A DNA stretch of 64,000 nt, from positions 558,001 through 622,000 of the forward strand of contig CALMGM010000005.1 in the NCBI GenBank assembly GCA_937863685.1, in the 5' to 3' direction. A program made the position numbers and the translations under genes. The stretch is from an uncultured bacterium. GTDB lineage: Bacteria > Edwardsbacteria > AC1 > EtOH8. Under the pieces are notes generated by a model. That model saw only the letters and a list, made by a program, of their open reading frames with translations, was not told the origin of the DNA and made no database searches. Positions 17,301-24,091 of the stretch are shown here, one piece after another. Within the stretch, counting starts at the first letter, position 1, and each line of letters begins with the position of its first letter.

Positions 17301-17405
17301 TTTTACCACATAGCTGGATTGGATCTGCATTTCCGACAGGCTATAAATGTCCCGGGCTTTCGCCTGGGCCACTAAATTTTGGAGGGACGTTTTTAGAACT
17401 GACAT
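14370..17405 (-). CDS. Type IIG restriction enzyme/DNA methyltransferase (Eco57I-like)
   Basis: 1011 residues. The N-terminal nuclease region has PD at 61-62 and E-C-K at 77-79 (VVECKD), a PD-(D/E)XK site. The methyltransferase core has SAM motif I VLDPACGSGSF at about 392-402 and the adenine N6 motif IV NPPY at 583-586. The C-terminal 300 residues are the TaqI-like target-recognition region, ending in YKLYGLTEEEIKVVEGK. One polypeptide therefore cuts and methylates. Transcription probably starts at a TTGACA/TATATT promoter at 17445-17473, overlapped by a large inverted repeat. Cognate remnants lie at 10178 and 13170. Confidence 0.93.
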   Translation of the reverse strand: MSVLKTSLQNLVAQAKARDIYSLSEMQIQSSYVVKVLEMLDWNDGGMAQGDRQDVATGKVPDILLKDANKWTLLVVECKDAGGANKLDGYYGSGKNKKTFEQQLINYCKAEGVYWGVLTNFVEWRLYTVKFGQIYQNKKYAFHDLLWPGVDKKGYIDLLSKEGLAFLSTFKRHPFCKAQGLITQDKIYYPEEKNIRDDFFLMLKGWRESLRSELWAKNNQLLPDKEKIDLYAQKILDRMIFIDVCHDKRIIGPNAHDSILYTKKQVYDELKKWFVTMDDRFNTDLFESDKYINGFEISNEVLAPIVSELASVDFSRLPVNIIGDVYEDYLGEMLRGGKKQGITVRLDKARFKRKSQGIYYTPEYIVDYIVTNTVGELLQKTHSFEDIKKIKVLDPACGSGSFLINAFDKFHAAYKKATPDKKDFDIKRTILQNNLYGVDLDQRAVEICKLNLMLKALDKHKWDELKGRKLLPSLHLNIRHGNSLVSGKSLADQEQLNMFNVYETDGDVVKLLKLHKQFYKSSEDAVKHKLWDDIQSAEITLNRRLNGNLAVYFSKPDEQQPLNFEVAFPEVFAQGGFDAVIGNPPYVRQEGLGVLKVYFSETYNVFDTSADLYVYFIEKGVSLLNENGYFSFIVANKWMRANYGKAFRKWLLGKNIAKLIDFGDLHVFEGVTIYPCIMVIKGGKASTSFKVAQLDKIMENRLSSYIESIQYTITKEKFSDDIWGLKNKEGCDLVNKIKNTGIALTENSGLKILYGVKTGLNDAFIIDERTKDTIIKKNKKNNELIKPYLLGKDINRYLINKENRYLIFIPNGWTEKNAKEEKDKWGWFETHYSAIAEHLSKNKKEAIKRSDQGEYWWELRACVYYDEFEKPKICWGNLCNRASFTLDTTNHFINAPACILTSGDKYLLALLNSKLIWWFLTSIAAERAGGFIEAKPMYVEQLPIKIIGNKREKQFHDNIVKLTKEMLALNKTPEMREINRLKIAAVDHEIDQLVYKLYGLTEEEIKVVEGK

Positions 17406-17413
17406 AATATTTT

Positions 17414-17473
17414 AAAGCGGTATATTATTACTTATTTAGTATTAAATATACCGCTTTGGTTATAGGTTGTCAA
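17414..17473 (-). promoter_or_regulatory. Promoter and overlapping inverted-repeat operator for the type IIG gene
   Basis: On the minus strand TTGACA (17468-17473) and TATATT (17445-17450) are 17 bp apart. A perfect 12-bp inverted repeat, AAAGCGGTATAT (17414-17425) and ATATACCGCTTT (17446-17457), overlaps the -10 box and the leader. Part of this region (17434-17479) is duplicated at 20641-20686. Confidence 0.75.
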
Positions 17474-17497
17474 ATGAAAAGTGGTGGGAAAGCAAGT

Positions 17498-17521
17498 AGC
17501 CCGGTCAGTAATAACCGGGCT
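17498..17521. terminator. Hairpin after the ATPase gene
   Basis: AGCCCGGT/ACCGGGCT, 8-bp stem, with extra GC pairing outside. It is followed by GCTTTTG on the plus strand and by ACTTGCTTTCC on the minus strand. It lies 36 bp after the stop of the 17557-19647 gene and before the type IIG promoter. The T-run is weak for the minus strand. Confidence 0.5.
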
Positions 17522-17556
17522 GCTTTTGTAATGCTTTAACTATAATATTAATAAAA

Positions 17557-19647
17557 TCAAGATTTTAAATACAATTCTATAGTTTTGACTGCATGTTTGT
17601 TTGATTTTGAATTGTTTTTGTTCTTAAATATTTTATCCTCACATACCGACGCTTTGTTTAACAAGCTCAACCAATCCTTTAATTCTTCTTGATACAAATA
17701 CGACATTTTTTTCGATTTCACAATGTTCAACATAGACAATGCCGTATTTGATATAATTTCGTTAACAATAATACCATTTATAAATCTTTTATTTATCGGT
17801 GTATTACTTATGTATTTCCTTGTCTGCCTATAATCACTTTCTAATAATTCATTTAGGCATTTTCGCATAAATGAAAATCTTTCTATAAGTGATGAATAGT
17901 CAACCTCATTAGGGACAGCTTTCGGCCATAAAGCTGCGGCAAAACATTCTTGGTTATATACAAGCTCATTAAGTAATACTTCTAAATATCTCTGCCCTGT
18001 ATAAGTTATGTTTACCCTATCATTTGGTGATGAGAACAAATCATTAGTACTCTCATAGTGATTTTTACCATCAACATATATTAATTTTTTTCTTGCGTTC
18101 ATTAATATATTTATATCACTCAATATTATACGATTATCCCAATTATAGAGTCGTTTTAATTGATCTAATAGGATTTGTATTGTGGCCCTTTTTTTATTTT
18201 TCTTTGCGTTATAAAGTAATTGTAATATTCTTATTTTCAACAATGAATTCAAATTATCTTCCTGTGAGACATAAAGATTAGTCACTAAAGAGTCTTTTGG
18301 ATTTATGGTACCCTCTTCATTGTTTGAAACAAATAAGGCACGAATAAGGTCGTTTTCATACGGACTTGGTTCGTCATATTTAATTACATAGTTTAGAAAT
18401 AGTCTACATGTTATATATAAACCACGCCTTATACTATTTCCGGATATTGCGTCAATAACTTCTCGTAGTCGATTATTTGCATCTGCTCGCAATAAATCAT
18501 ATATATGCCTTAATCTAACCTCATATTTATCAATATAGTCACTATTTGGTGCCTTTTTCAACTGTTTATAGTTCGCATTGGTATCACCTTGTTCAATATA
18601 ATATTTCATTCTATTTGTTATTATTTTTATGGGCAATACACCCGCGAACACAAAATGTCCAAAGGAATATGCTGCATTTGCAGCTATCCAGCCAAAAGCT
18701 GTTTGTCGCATTGGTATTAATATTTTAACTTTTGCAACTTCTGAAAATCTAAGTATAAAAGTCAAAATATCATTTTGAACTTCTTCTTGTGTTAATTGAT
18801 CAATATTGTCAAACAGAATGATAAAGCAACCCTGGCGTATATAATTACTTTCTTTTACGAATCTGATCAAATAGCCTAATAACGCAATTTTGCTTTCATA
18901 ATCTGTTTTTTGATCTATCCAGTTAAATAAGCACTCATTTTTTTGTATAAGTGTATAATTATTCCATTGTGTATTGTTTTTTACGTTACTTGAAACAAAA
19001 TCATCAAATTTTGATTCCCATTGGTCATCACTCTCATCTTTAATGTTTGTGTTTATTACCTTATCAACAATATTATCTGTAGCAGGGTATTTATTATATA
19101 TGTTGGTTATTTTTCTTTTTAACTTATTATAAAGATCTTCCGTGAAAGTATGCATAATCGCACTGTAATTACTGGGCAAATAACCATCAATAAAATTTAT
19201 TCTAATACTTATAAAGTTTTTTATTTTACAAGCGTTGCATGCTTCAACATCATTATTTGTGTGATTAATATTTACTGAGATATAATCCAACACATGTTTA
19301 ACAGTTGCAGTTTTGCCTATACCCAAAGCCCCAGGCATGACAATAGTATTATATGTACTACTTAGCAAATAACCAACCAAACATTTTTCGACCGGTCCTA
19401 ACTTATTTAAATTGACAATGTTTGTCCCGTTAGGTATTTGTGCACTTTTGGGGTCTATCAGATCGTCCTGGTATAAATTTTCAGTTTGATGCCGGTTATT
19501 TACGAAGTTATCTACTGTAGATAAGTGATATCCTTCTGGCCCAATACTTTGCTGTTGCATCATCTCATCGACAATAGGTTTTATTTCATGTATAAAAGCT
19601 TTGTTCTCTTTTACATAAAAAGGCGCATTTAATCTTGTAACAGCCAT
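17557..19647 (-). CDS. P-loop ATPase (STAND/AAA-like) of a putative defence module, AT-rich
   Basis: 696 residues. Walker A GALGIGKT lies at 106-113, and Walker B is FIILFDNID with the Asp at 280. Nearby IPMRQTAF could be the sensor arginine segment. A CNAC pair sits at about 137-140. The C-terminal 300 residues are helical with no recognisable domain. Composition is very rich in Asn, Ile and Lys, unlike the core genes, which suggests transfer. It lies 9 bp after a small membrane-protein gene on the same strand. Such ATPase plus membrane-protein pairs in restriction islands are often anti-phage systems; that role is an inference. Confidence 0.75.
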   Translation of the reverse strand: MAVTRLNAPFYVKENKAFIHEIKPIVDEMMQQQSIGPEGYHLSTVDNFVNNRHQTENLYQDDLIDPKSAQIPNGTNIVNLNKLGPVEKCLVGYLLSSTYNTIVMPGALGIGKTATVKHVLDYISVNINHTNNDVEACNACKIKNFISIRINFIDGYLPSNYSAIMHTFTEDLYNKLKRKITNIYNKYPATDNIVDKVINTNIKDESDDQWESKFDDFVSSNVKNNTQWNNYTLIQKNECLFNWIDQKTDYESKIALLGYLIRFVKESNYIRQGCFIILFDNIDQLTQEEVQNDILTFILRFSEVAKVKILIPMRQTAFGWIAANAAYSFGHFVFAGVLPIKIITNRMKYYIEQGDTNANYKQLKKAPNSDYIDKYEVRLRHIYDLLRADANNRLREVIDAISGNSIRRGLYITCRLFLNYVIKYDEPSPYENDLIRALFVSNNEEGTINPKDSLVTNLYVSQEDNLNSLLKIRILQLLYNAKKNKKRATIQILLDQLKRLYNWDNRIILSDINILMNARKKLIYVDGKNHYESTNDLFSSPNDRVNITYTGQRYLEVLLNELVYNQECFAAALWPKAVPNEVDYSSLIERFSFMRKCLNELLESDYRQTRKYISNTPINKRFINGIIVNEIISNTALSMLNIVKSKKMSYLYQEELKDWLSLLNKASVCEDKIFKNKNNSKSNKHAVKTIELYLKS

Positions 19648-19656
19648 TTATTCCTC

Positions 19657-20292
19657 TTATATTTTTGAGTTTATAATGTTTTGTTTTAATTGGTTGAAAA
19701 ATGTTTTGTTTGTCTCATAAAATTCCATTAACATATTGTACTCATTTTCATTATAATAATTGGAATTAAAGTTTGCATTTAAAAAAGTATTCATTATATT
19801 TTTATACTTATCAATGTGGCATTTAATTAAATACTTATTCAATAACTCATATCTTTCAGTATCTTTAAAACATATGTATCTATGGATATTACCTATGTCA
19901 TCAGTAAATCTGTACCAATAAAAACACAATTCACTTTTATTGTATTTCTGTCCACTATCGATAAGTACCCTTATCTCTTCAGTTTTTCTTTTTAATAAAT
20001 CGTTATTGTTTATAAATATTCGATCAATACTATCTATCATCAAACTATATTCATTTAGCTTACTTTTTATTTTTACTATCACATTAATAAAATACGCGAA
20101 GATTATGCTGACTATACCTGTTTTAATCCACTCTGATGTAAAATTTGCATAATCAAATACAATATAATTCTTAAATACAAATGCAGGCCAAAATATTAAT
20201 ATTATGATTAAAATTACAAATAGATACTTATTTTTAATTATTAAAAATTTGTAATACATTTCAGGCCCTAAGTTATAGTTAATAAATATCAT
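19657..20292 (-). CDS. Small membrane protein paired with the ATPase
   Basis: The frame is open from 20403, but the first 37 codons (Arg-rich) read through a hairpin and look non-native, so the start is placed at ATG 20292; ATG 20259 is also possible. No strong ribosome site helps to choose. The protein of about 200 residues has two membrane helices near its N-terminus (KYLFVILIIILIFWPAFVF and WIKTGIVSIIFAYFINVIV). A long helical cytosolic part with a YWYRF segment follows. It is AT-rich like the ATPase gene 9 bp downstream, and the two probably form one unit. Confidence 0.65.
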   Translation of the reverse strand: MIFINYNLGPEMYYKFLIIKNKYLFVILIIILIFWPAFVFKNYIVFDYANFTSEWIKTGIVSIIFAYFINVIVKIKSKLNEYSLMIDSIDRIFINNNDLLKRKTEEIRVLIDSGQKYNKSELCFYWYRFTDDIGNIHRYICFKDTERYELLNKYLIKCHIDKYKNIMNTFLNANFNSNYYNENEYNMLMEFYETNKTFFNQLKQNIINSKI

Positions 20293-20306
20293 TATTAGTT
20301 TTGAAT

Positions 20307-20343
20307 ACTCACCCCCAACATCTACTGTCAGTTGGAGGTGAGT
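20307..20343. terminator. Strong hairpin between the gene fragment and the membrane-protein gene
   Basis: ACTCACCCCCAAC pairs with GTTGGAGGTGAGT (12 of 13 positions) around an 11-nt loop. It lies just after the stop of the 20354-20611 fragment. No T-run follows on the minus strand, so it may protect or slow rather than terminate. Confidence 0.5.
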
Positions 20344-20353
20344 TGGTCGTAGC

Positions 20354-20611
20354 CTACTGTGCCTTCTTCTTCTCCCTGGTCTCCTTAGCCTTCTTGGCCG
20401 CACCCCTTTGTGCCTTGGTCTTGGTGCTGAGGGCCGGCACCCCCAGCTTCTCCAGATACTCCGGCTTGGTCCTTAACGCCACCTTGGCGATCTTTACAAA
20501 CATCGCCATCCACTCGTTAAGCGCCTTCAAGGCCGCCTGCTGGTCCCGGGCCGCGTTCTGGGCCTCGCCCTTGGCCTTCGGTGCTTGTAAGCTGCTTTTA
20601 AACTGTAGCAA
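20354..20611 (-). pseudogene. Truncated helical protein gene (C-terminal part only)
   Basis: The 85-codon frame begins with TTG and no ribosome site. It encodes helical text (ALKALNEWMAMFVKIAKVAL, then KPEYLEKLGVPA) ending in a Lys/Arg-rich tail. This looks like the end of a larger helical protein of the sort encoded at 21008-21715. A promoter copy lies 40 bp upstream, but the first ATG after it reads only two codons. It is most likely a gene cut at its 5' end by the rearrangement that created the duplicated promoter. Confidence 0.55.
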
Positions 20612-20640
20612 AAATTAATCAAAACATTTTATGTGCCTTT

Positions 20641-20686
20641 ATTTAGTATTAAATATACCGCTTTGGCTAGTGGTTGTCAAATAAAA
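20641..20686 (-). promoter_or_regulatory. Duplicated promoter copy (direct repeat of 17434-17479)
   Basis: Twenty-six bases (20641-20666) are identical to 17434-17459, and the match continues with a few changes to 20686. It holds TTGACA (20675-20680) and TATATT (20652-20657) 17 bp apart on the minus strand. The second arm of the operator present at 17414-17425 is missing here. Confidence 0.75.
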
Positions 20687-20946
20687 TATTCGTGACCATA
20701 CAGCCCTAAATGGGCAACGATCTGTACGTCATTTGTAACCTTTTTTACGGCATGCGTGACCCTCTTTCCGCTGTGCGGACCCGCCTTTCCACCCTGCATA
20801 ACCCGCTTTTCCATATCCGCTATTCGCTTTCCGCTGTGCGGACCCGCCTTTCCGGCATGCGGGACTTGTTTTCCGGAATGTTTGGTCACTTTACCGGCAG
20901 GCGCAACCTGTTTTCCGGCATATATAAAGGCTTTCCCGTTATGCAT
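20677..20946 (-). CDS. Heptapeptide-repeat small protein, function unknown
   Basis: 89 residues, nearly all made of a 7-residue unit [AS]-G-K-x-[VIAG]-x-[HP], about nine copies (AGKQVAP, AGKVTKH, SGKQVPH, AGKAGPH, SGKRIAD and so on). The DNA is a degenerate 21-bp tandem repeat, and the plus strand is also open over 94 codons because of this. Minus is preferred because all neighbours lie there and the unit is more regular. The repeat extends one unit upstream of the ATG (AGKGVMH), so the start is unsure. Lys/Gly/His-rich composition suggests binding to an anion, nucleic acid or metal, but no family is recognised. Confidence 0.5.
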   Translation of the reverse strand: MHNGKAFIYAGKQVAPAGKVTKHSGKQVPHAGKAGPHSGKRIADMEKRVMQGGKAGPHSGKRVTHAVKKVTNDVQIVAHLGLYGHEYFI

Positions 20947-21007
20947 AACCCCTTTTCCGGCCTGCGCGCAATAAAATTGCGGGCAGGCCGCTAGTTATTT
21001 ATTACTG

Positions 21008-21715
21008 CTATGCTTGGGGCTGGGCCTCGGGGGCTTTTTTGTTGTTATGGCGCCGCCTTAGTATGGAAAGATTGTAAGCCGCAGCCTGTTCCGGGCTGTC
21101 GGCATGCAGTTCCCGCCCGGCGTCGTTTATCACCTTTAATCCCACGTAAACCGTGCCCTTTTGCAGGTAAAAGGCCTGCACCGTCTGGGGCAGTTCTTTA
21201 AGCCGCTTCAACTCCTGGGCCGCATCGGCTGCCTTCAAGGCCTGGGCGATTCCCTGGCCCTCGGTTATCAGGGCGGCGGTGTCGGCCATAAGGCTGGCCT
21301 TCTCCGATTCCAGCAGCTTTACCATTTTGTCCAGCTGGCCGGCCAGGGCCGGCACGGTCCGGACATCGTTAAGCTTGGTCAGCTCATCCGGCATCTTGGT
21401 TCCCAGCCGGGCCGCCCGGCGGCAGCGGTGCATCACTTTCCGCCGCCAGACCTTGGCCTTGGCATAGGCCGCATTCTGGGCTCCGGTGGCGCTCTTGGAT
21501 TCCTCGGCCATCAGGGCCTTGTCCTTGAGGGCCGCGCTCAGCCCCGCTTGGGCCTCCTTCATCTCGGCCAGATAATCCTTGGGCAGCAGGGCGGCCAGGG
21601 CCGTGCCGTCCTTGGCCGCCAGTCCCAGGGTGTAGCCGGCCTGCTCGGCCAGGTAGTCCGCCCGGTACCGGGCACCCATGGACATCAATTCGTCATGGGC
21701 CAAAGTGGTGATCAT
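21008..21715 (-). CDS. Hypothetical helical protein
   Basis: ATG 21715 is chosen over 21769 because AAAGGAG sits just before it; this gives 235 residues. The protein is helical and Ala/Lys/Leu-rich throughout, with a KAKVWRRKVMHRCRRAARLG basic stretch at about 86-105. A short beta end (KGTVYVGLKVINDAGRELH) and a Lys/Gln/Ala tail close it. It resembles a family of uncharacterised four-helix proteins; the fragment at 20354-20611 may be related. No function is known. Confidence 0.65.
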   Translation of the reverse strand: MITTLAHDELMSMGARYRADYLAEQAGYTLGLAAKDGTALAALLPKDYLAEMKEAQAGLSAALKDKALMAEESKSATGAQNAAYAKAKVWRRKVMHRCRRAARLGTKMPDELTKLNDVRTVPALAGQLDKMVKLLESEKASLMADTAALITEGQGIAQALKAADAAQELKRLKELPQTVQAFYLQKGTVYVGLKVINDAGRELHADSPEQAAAYNLSILRRRHNNKKAPEAQPQA

Positions 21716-21790
21716 GGGTCTCCTTTCGTAATGGTTGGTTGGTTTGAGGCTTATTTTAAGGTTTGCCAAACCTTTAAAACAAATACGACA

Positions 21791-23020
21791 CTATTTCTGA
21801 TCCAATAAGTTTAAGAGCAAACCCAACATGACCTGCGATTCGCTTTGTTCATTCAATTGGCAGTTTATATCACTGATACCGCGTGAGTATTTTGCGATTA
21901 ACTTGAAATTGCTGGATGGCAGTTCCGTGCCCAGCGATACATCATAATTGTATTCCCACCCGGCTCCTGCGGTAAAATTGTTAAAGGCTTTGGCGTTAAT
22001 ATATATTGCTGCGGTTTTCATTATGGGAATGTAATAATATAATTCGCCGAATACCTGCCCGTCATTTTGTTTTGCCTTCAATATTTTATTTTCATATTCG
22101 AACAGCCCTTTCATACCGACCTTTAGAACCGGCTTCAGCCGCAAACGGTATTGATTATTGGTAAAATCCACCATGTTGGGCAAGATGGCCTGGATGGCTG
22201 CCGTGGGGGCATACCGCTGTACGGTAAATGACTGGTTTGCCTCTATATTGAACGACAGCATATATTCGGTCGGGATATTTCCCGTGGCATATGTTTTATT
22301 GAATGACATGGGACATACCGCTATCCTATTCAGGGCATCATCCTTGTTGGTGCTTAAACGGCCGTCAAGCGACCAGAACCAATATCGGAAACAATGCACA
22401 GCGCCGTAATAGCTGAATGTCGCGTAATAAGCATTGATCGATGCCTCGGATGATTTTATCTGCCTGCCGATGTCGATTTTATTATTGTAGGCGCCGTTTT
22501 CCCCGCCCAGTGACCTTACCAGAAGGTCATACATTTCAGGCTCAACCTTATTCATTGCCCCCGATGCCTTTTTCATCAATGCCGGGGATATGGTGACCAA
22601 GCGCGTCGGCTGCATGCCGGCAGAGTCGACCAATTGGATTTGCAGTTCGGCGGGTATGAATATGTAATACGGCAGCTTGTCCTTGAAAAGGAGTTTGGCT
22701 GTTCCCTTGTTTGACAGCATACTATCATTCACATTCAACACGACATAGCCGTTGCCGCATGACCCGCCCATCCCATCGATTTCGCCTGTTACGACAGCCG
22801 AGTCGTTCGATTCAAGGCGCACCTCGAACCTTTCCTGAAATCCGGGGATAGTATTGAACGCCGGCGAGATCGTTTCATCGCTATCCATATCTAAGTATAT
22901 TTGGAATTGCAGTTCGGTTATCTCGATGGTGTTTATTTCACATTCAATCCGCTTTATTTGAGCATTGCTCTGCAATGAACCGAGGAGAATAATGCTCATC
23001 ATAAATATGATCTTTTTCAT
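21791..23020 (-). CDS. Secreted hypothetical protein
   Basis: 409 residues with a clear signal peptide: MKKIIFMMSIILLGSLQSNA then QIKR. The mature part is rich in beta-type segments, with alternating hydrophobic residues in the last 150 residues (for example ELYYYIPIMKTAAIYINAKAF, then WEYNYDVSLGTEL). It ends in a LLLNLLDQK segment, so an outer-membrane or periplasmic beta protein is likely. Only 9 bp separate it from the gene upstream, suggesting co-transcription with the 110-residue protein. No family is recognised. Confidence 0.65.
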   Translation of the reverse strand: MKKIIFMMSIILLGSLQSNAQIKRIECEINTIEITELQFQIYLDMDSDETISPAFNTIPGFQERFEVRLESNDSAVVTGEIDGMGGSCGNGYVVLNVNDSMLSNKGTAKLLFKDKLPYYIFIPAELQIQLVDSAGMQPTRLVTISPALMKKASGAMNKVEPEMYDLLVRSLGGENGAYNNKIDIGRQIKSSEASINAYYATFSYYGAVHCFRYWFWSLDGRLSTNKDDALNRIAVCPMSFNKTYATGNIPTEYMLSFNIEANQSFTVQRYAPTAAIQAILPNMVDFTNNQYRLRLKPVLKVGMKGLFEYENKILKAKQNDGQVFGELYYYIPIMKTAAIYINAKAFNNFTAGAGWEYNYDVSLGTELPSSNFKLIAKYSRGISDINCQLNEQSESQVMLGLLLNLLDQK

Positions 23021-23029
23021 GGCTTCTCC

Positions 23030-23362
23030 TTACAAAGCAATTTTGTTTTGCACTTCCAATAGTTGCTGTTTGTTGTAAACATAATCAATACACGCACCCA
23101 GGACAACCCATCTGTGTATCATATCTTCGTTCAAGGGAATGTTATAACAATATGTGACCCTTTTGCCCTGATTGGTCCAAATAAACCTTTGATTTAAAAG
23201 GTTCAATTTGATGTTCATTAAGAATACTTTTTCATGAAAGTCAGAAAATGCCTTAAAATTATTGCGTTCGATGTTGGGGTCATCATCTCTGAAGTCCGCT
23301 ATCTTTTGTAAAGCGTCCAGAACGATGCTTTTGACTCTCTCCCTTGGTAATTGCCATGACAT
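23030..23362 (-). CDS. Hypothetical protein (110 aa)
   Basis: A small cytoplasmic protein with an N-terminal helix (RERVKSIVLDALQKIADF) followed by a region that alternates strands and helices. The helix and the following DDDPNIERNNFKAFSDFHEKVFLMNIK segment loosely recall an acyl-carrier-protein-like or EF-hand-like helix bundle, but no carrier Ser motif is seen. It directly precedes the secreted protein gene. Confidence 0.5.
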   Translation of the reverse strand: MSWQLPRERVKSIVLDALQKIADFRDDDPNIERNNFKAFSDFHEKVFLMNIKLNLLNQRFIWTNQGKRVTYCYNIPLNEDMIHRWVVLGACIDYVYNKQQLLEVQNKIAL

Positions 23363-23685
23363 GTCCGCATCCTTTCATTTTATTGTTGAATGTTTGTTCT
23401 CCCGGATATTCAACCCGGGGCGGCCAGTTGTTTATGCGCCTTTTTCGTCGTATGGCCGGGGCTCTTGGATTGCTTCGTTTGATGTTCTTGGATGCTTTCC
23501 TCGCAATGACCCCGGCACTATATCGCGGCATTCCGGTCCCCCGCCTGCGGCAATTTTGTCCTGCTAAGCACAAGCCGGTCGTTTTGGCCGGAGCAAAATG
23601 ATCGGCCGGGGCAAGGGGGCCCGGATCCCTGTCGGAATTTATCCCGCACTTGATGCGGGACAGGGGTGACATGCCTGCCCTGTCC
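23363..23685. other. Intergenic region with palindromic repeat text
   Basis: No supported gene. It carries a hairpin CCCGCACTTGATGCGGG near 23645, preceded and followed by a GGGATCCCTG / ACAGGGGTGACA frame similar to the mini palindromes elsewhere. Confidence 0.55.
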
Positions 23686-23862
23686 CTATCTGGCCGCCGC
23701 CTTCAACCCGGCATAGATAATGACCCCCGCCGCTCCGGCGCCCAGGGCGGTGATCAGGAGGATGGTCAGCATCGCCTTCAGGGTCCGGAACGGTTTGGAT
23801 CCGAATGGCCGGCCCCCGGCCGGAGTGATGTTTTGGCGCCTGGATCGTATATCTTTTTTCAT
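23686..23862 (-). CDS. Small single-pass membrane protein in the peptide cluster (58 aa)
   Basis: The ATG at 23862 gives 58 residues: a basic N-terminus (MKKDIRSRRQ), a middle GGRPFGSKPF part, and one membrane helix at about 31-50 rich in small residues (LLITALGAGAAGVIIYAG). It follows the six-cysteine precursor gene by 44 bp on the same strand. It may be an immunity, export or second-peptide component. No strong ribosome site is visible, since the hairpin at 23874-23898 lies just upstream. Confidence 0.5.
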   Translation of the reverse strand: MKKDIRSRRQNITPAGGRPFGSKPFRTLKAMLTILLITALGAGAAGVIIYAGLKAAAR

Positions 23863-23873
23863 GAATATCCGGT

Positions 23874-23898
23874 GCCGGGAGATCAAAGATCTCCCGGC
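23874..23898 (+). terminator. Strong hairpin after the precursor peptide gene
   Basis: Perfect 11-bp stem GCCGGGAGATC/GATCTCCCGGC with a 3-nt loop. The T-run (GTTTTTTG) follows on the plus strand; on the minus strand the run of A precedes the stem. For the minus-strand gene it would work as an mRNA end-stabilising hairpin rather than a classic terminator. Confidence 0.55.
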
Positions 23899-23906
23899 GT
23901 TTTTTG

Positions 23907-24032
23907 TTATGCGCAAACGCAATGCAGCAAGTTGATGGCGCAAAGAGTCCCGCAGCAAGGATTCCCCAAAGAACCGCTCTCCTCTTTGCACTCGCCCTTT
24001 AATGCCGTGATGCCCTTATTCACTAATTCCAT
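23907..24032 (-). CDS. Six-cysteine RiPP precursor peptide (41 aa)
   Basis: The ATG at 24032 is preceded by AAGGAGGTGAT, a full match to the 16S anti-Shine-Dalgarno, 4 nt before the start; this settles the start over the longer frame. The leader-like part is MELVNKGITALKGE. The rest contains Cys at 15, 26, 27, 31, 38 and 40 with Gly, Ser and Asn (GNPCCGTLC, then LLHCVCA at the end). It lies 59 bp after the radical SAM/SPASM gene, the expected partner for crosslinking such a Cys-rich core (for example thioether bonds). The modification is an inference. Confidence 0.8.
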   Translation of the reverse strand: MELVNKGITALKGECKEESGSLGNPCCGTLCAINLLHCVCA

Positions 24033-24058
24033 CGTATCACCTCCTTTTATTAAAAGAT

Positions 24059-24081
24059 CTGCCGGTTTTAAAACCCGGCAG
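24059..24081. terminator. Hairpin between the maturase and precursor genes
   Basis: CTGCCGGTTTT pairs with AAAACCCGGCAG (one bulged C). TTTTT follows on the plus strand and ATCTTTTAAT on the minus strand. On the minus strand it may act as a partial terminator that tunes precursor against maturase levels. Confidence 0.55.
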
Positions 24082-24091
24082 TTTTTACCTG

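Noticed and set aside
19657-20403. Long start of the membrane protein at 20403
   Set aside because: The first 37 residues are Arg-rich text read across a hairpin and the end of a broken gene; unlikely to be a native N-terminus.
20677-20946. CRISPR-like array in the heptad-repeat region
   Set aside because: The 21-bp units are contiguous and degenerate with no unique spacers, and no cas genes are in the window.
20710-20994. 94-codon plus-strand frame over the heptad repeat
   Set aside because: It is the opposite-strand reading of the same 21-bp repeat; no ribosome site, and all neighbours are on minus.
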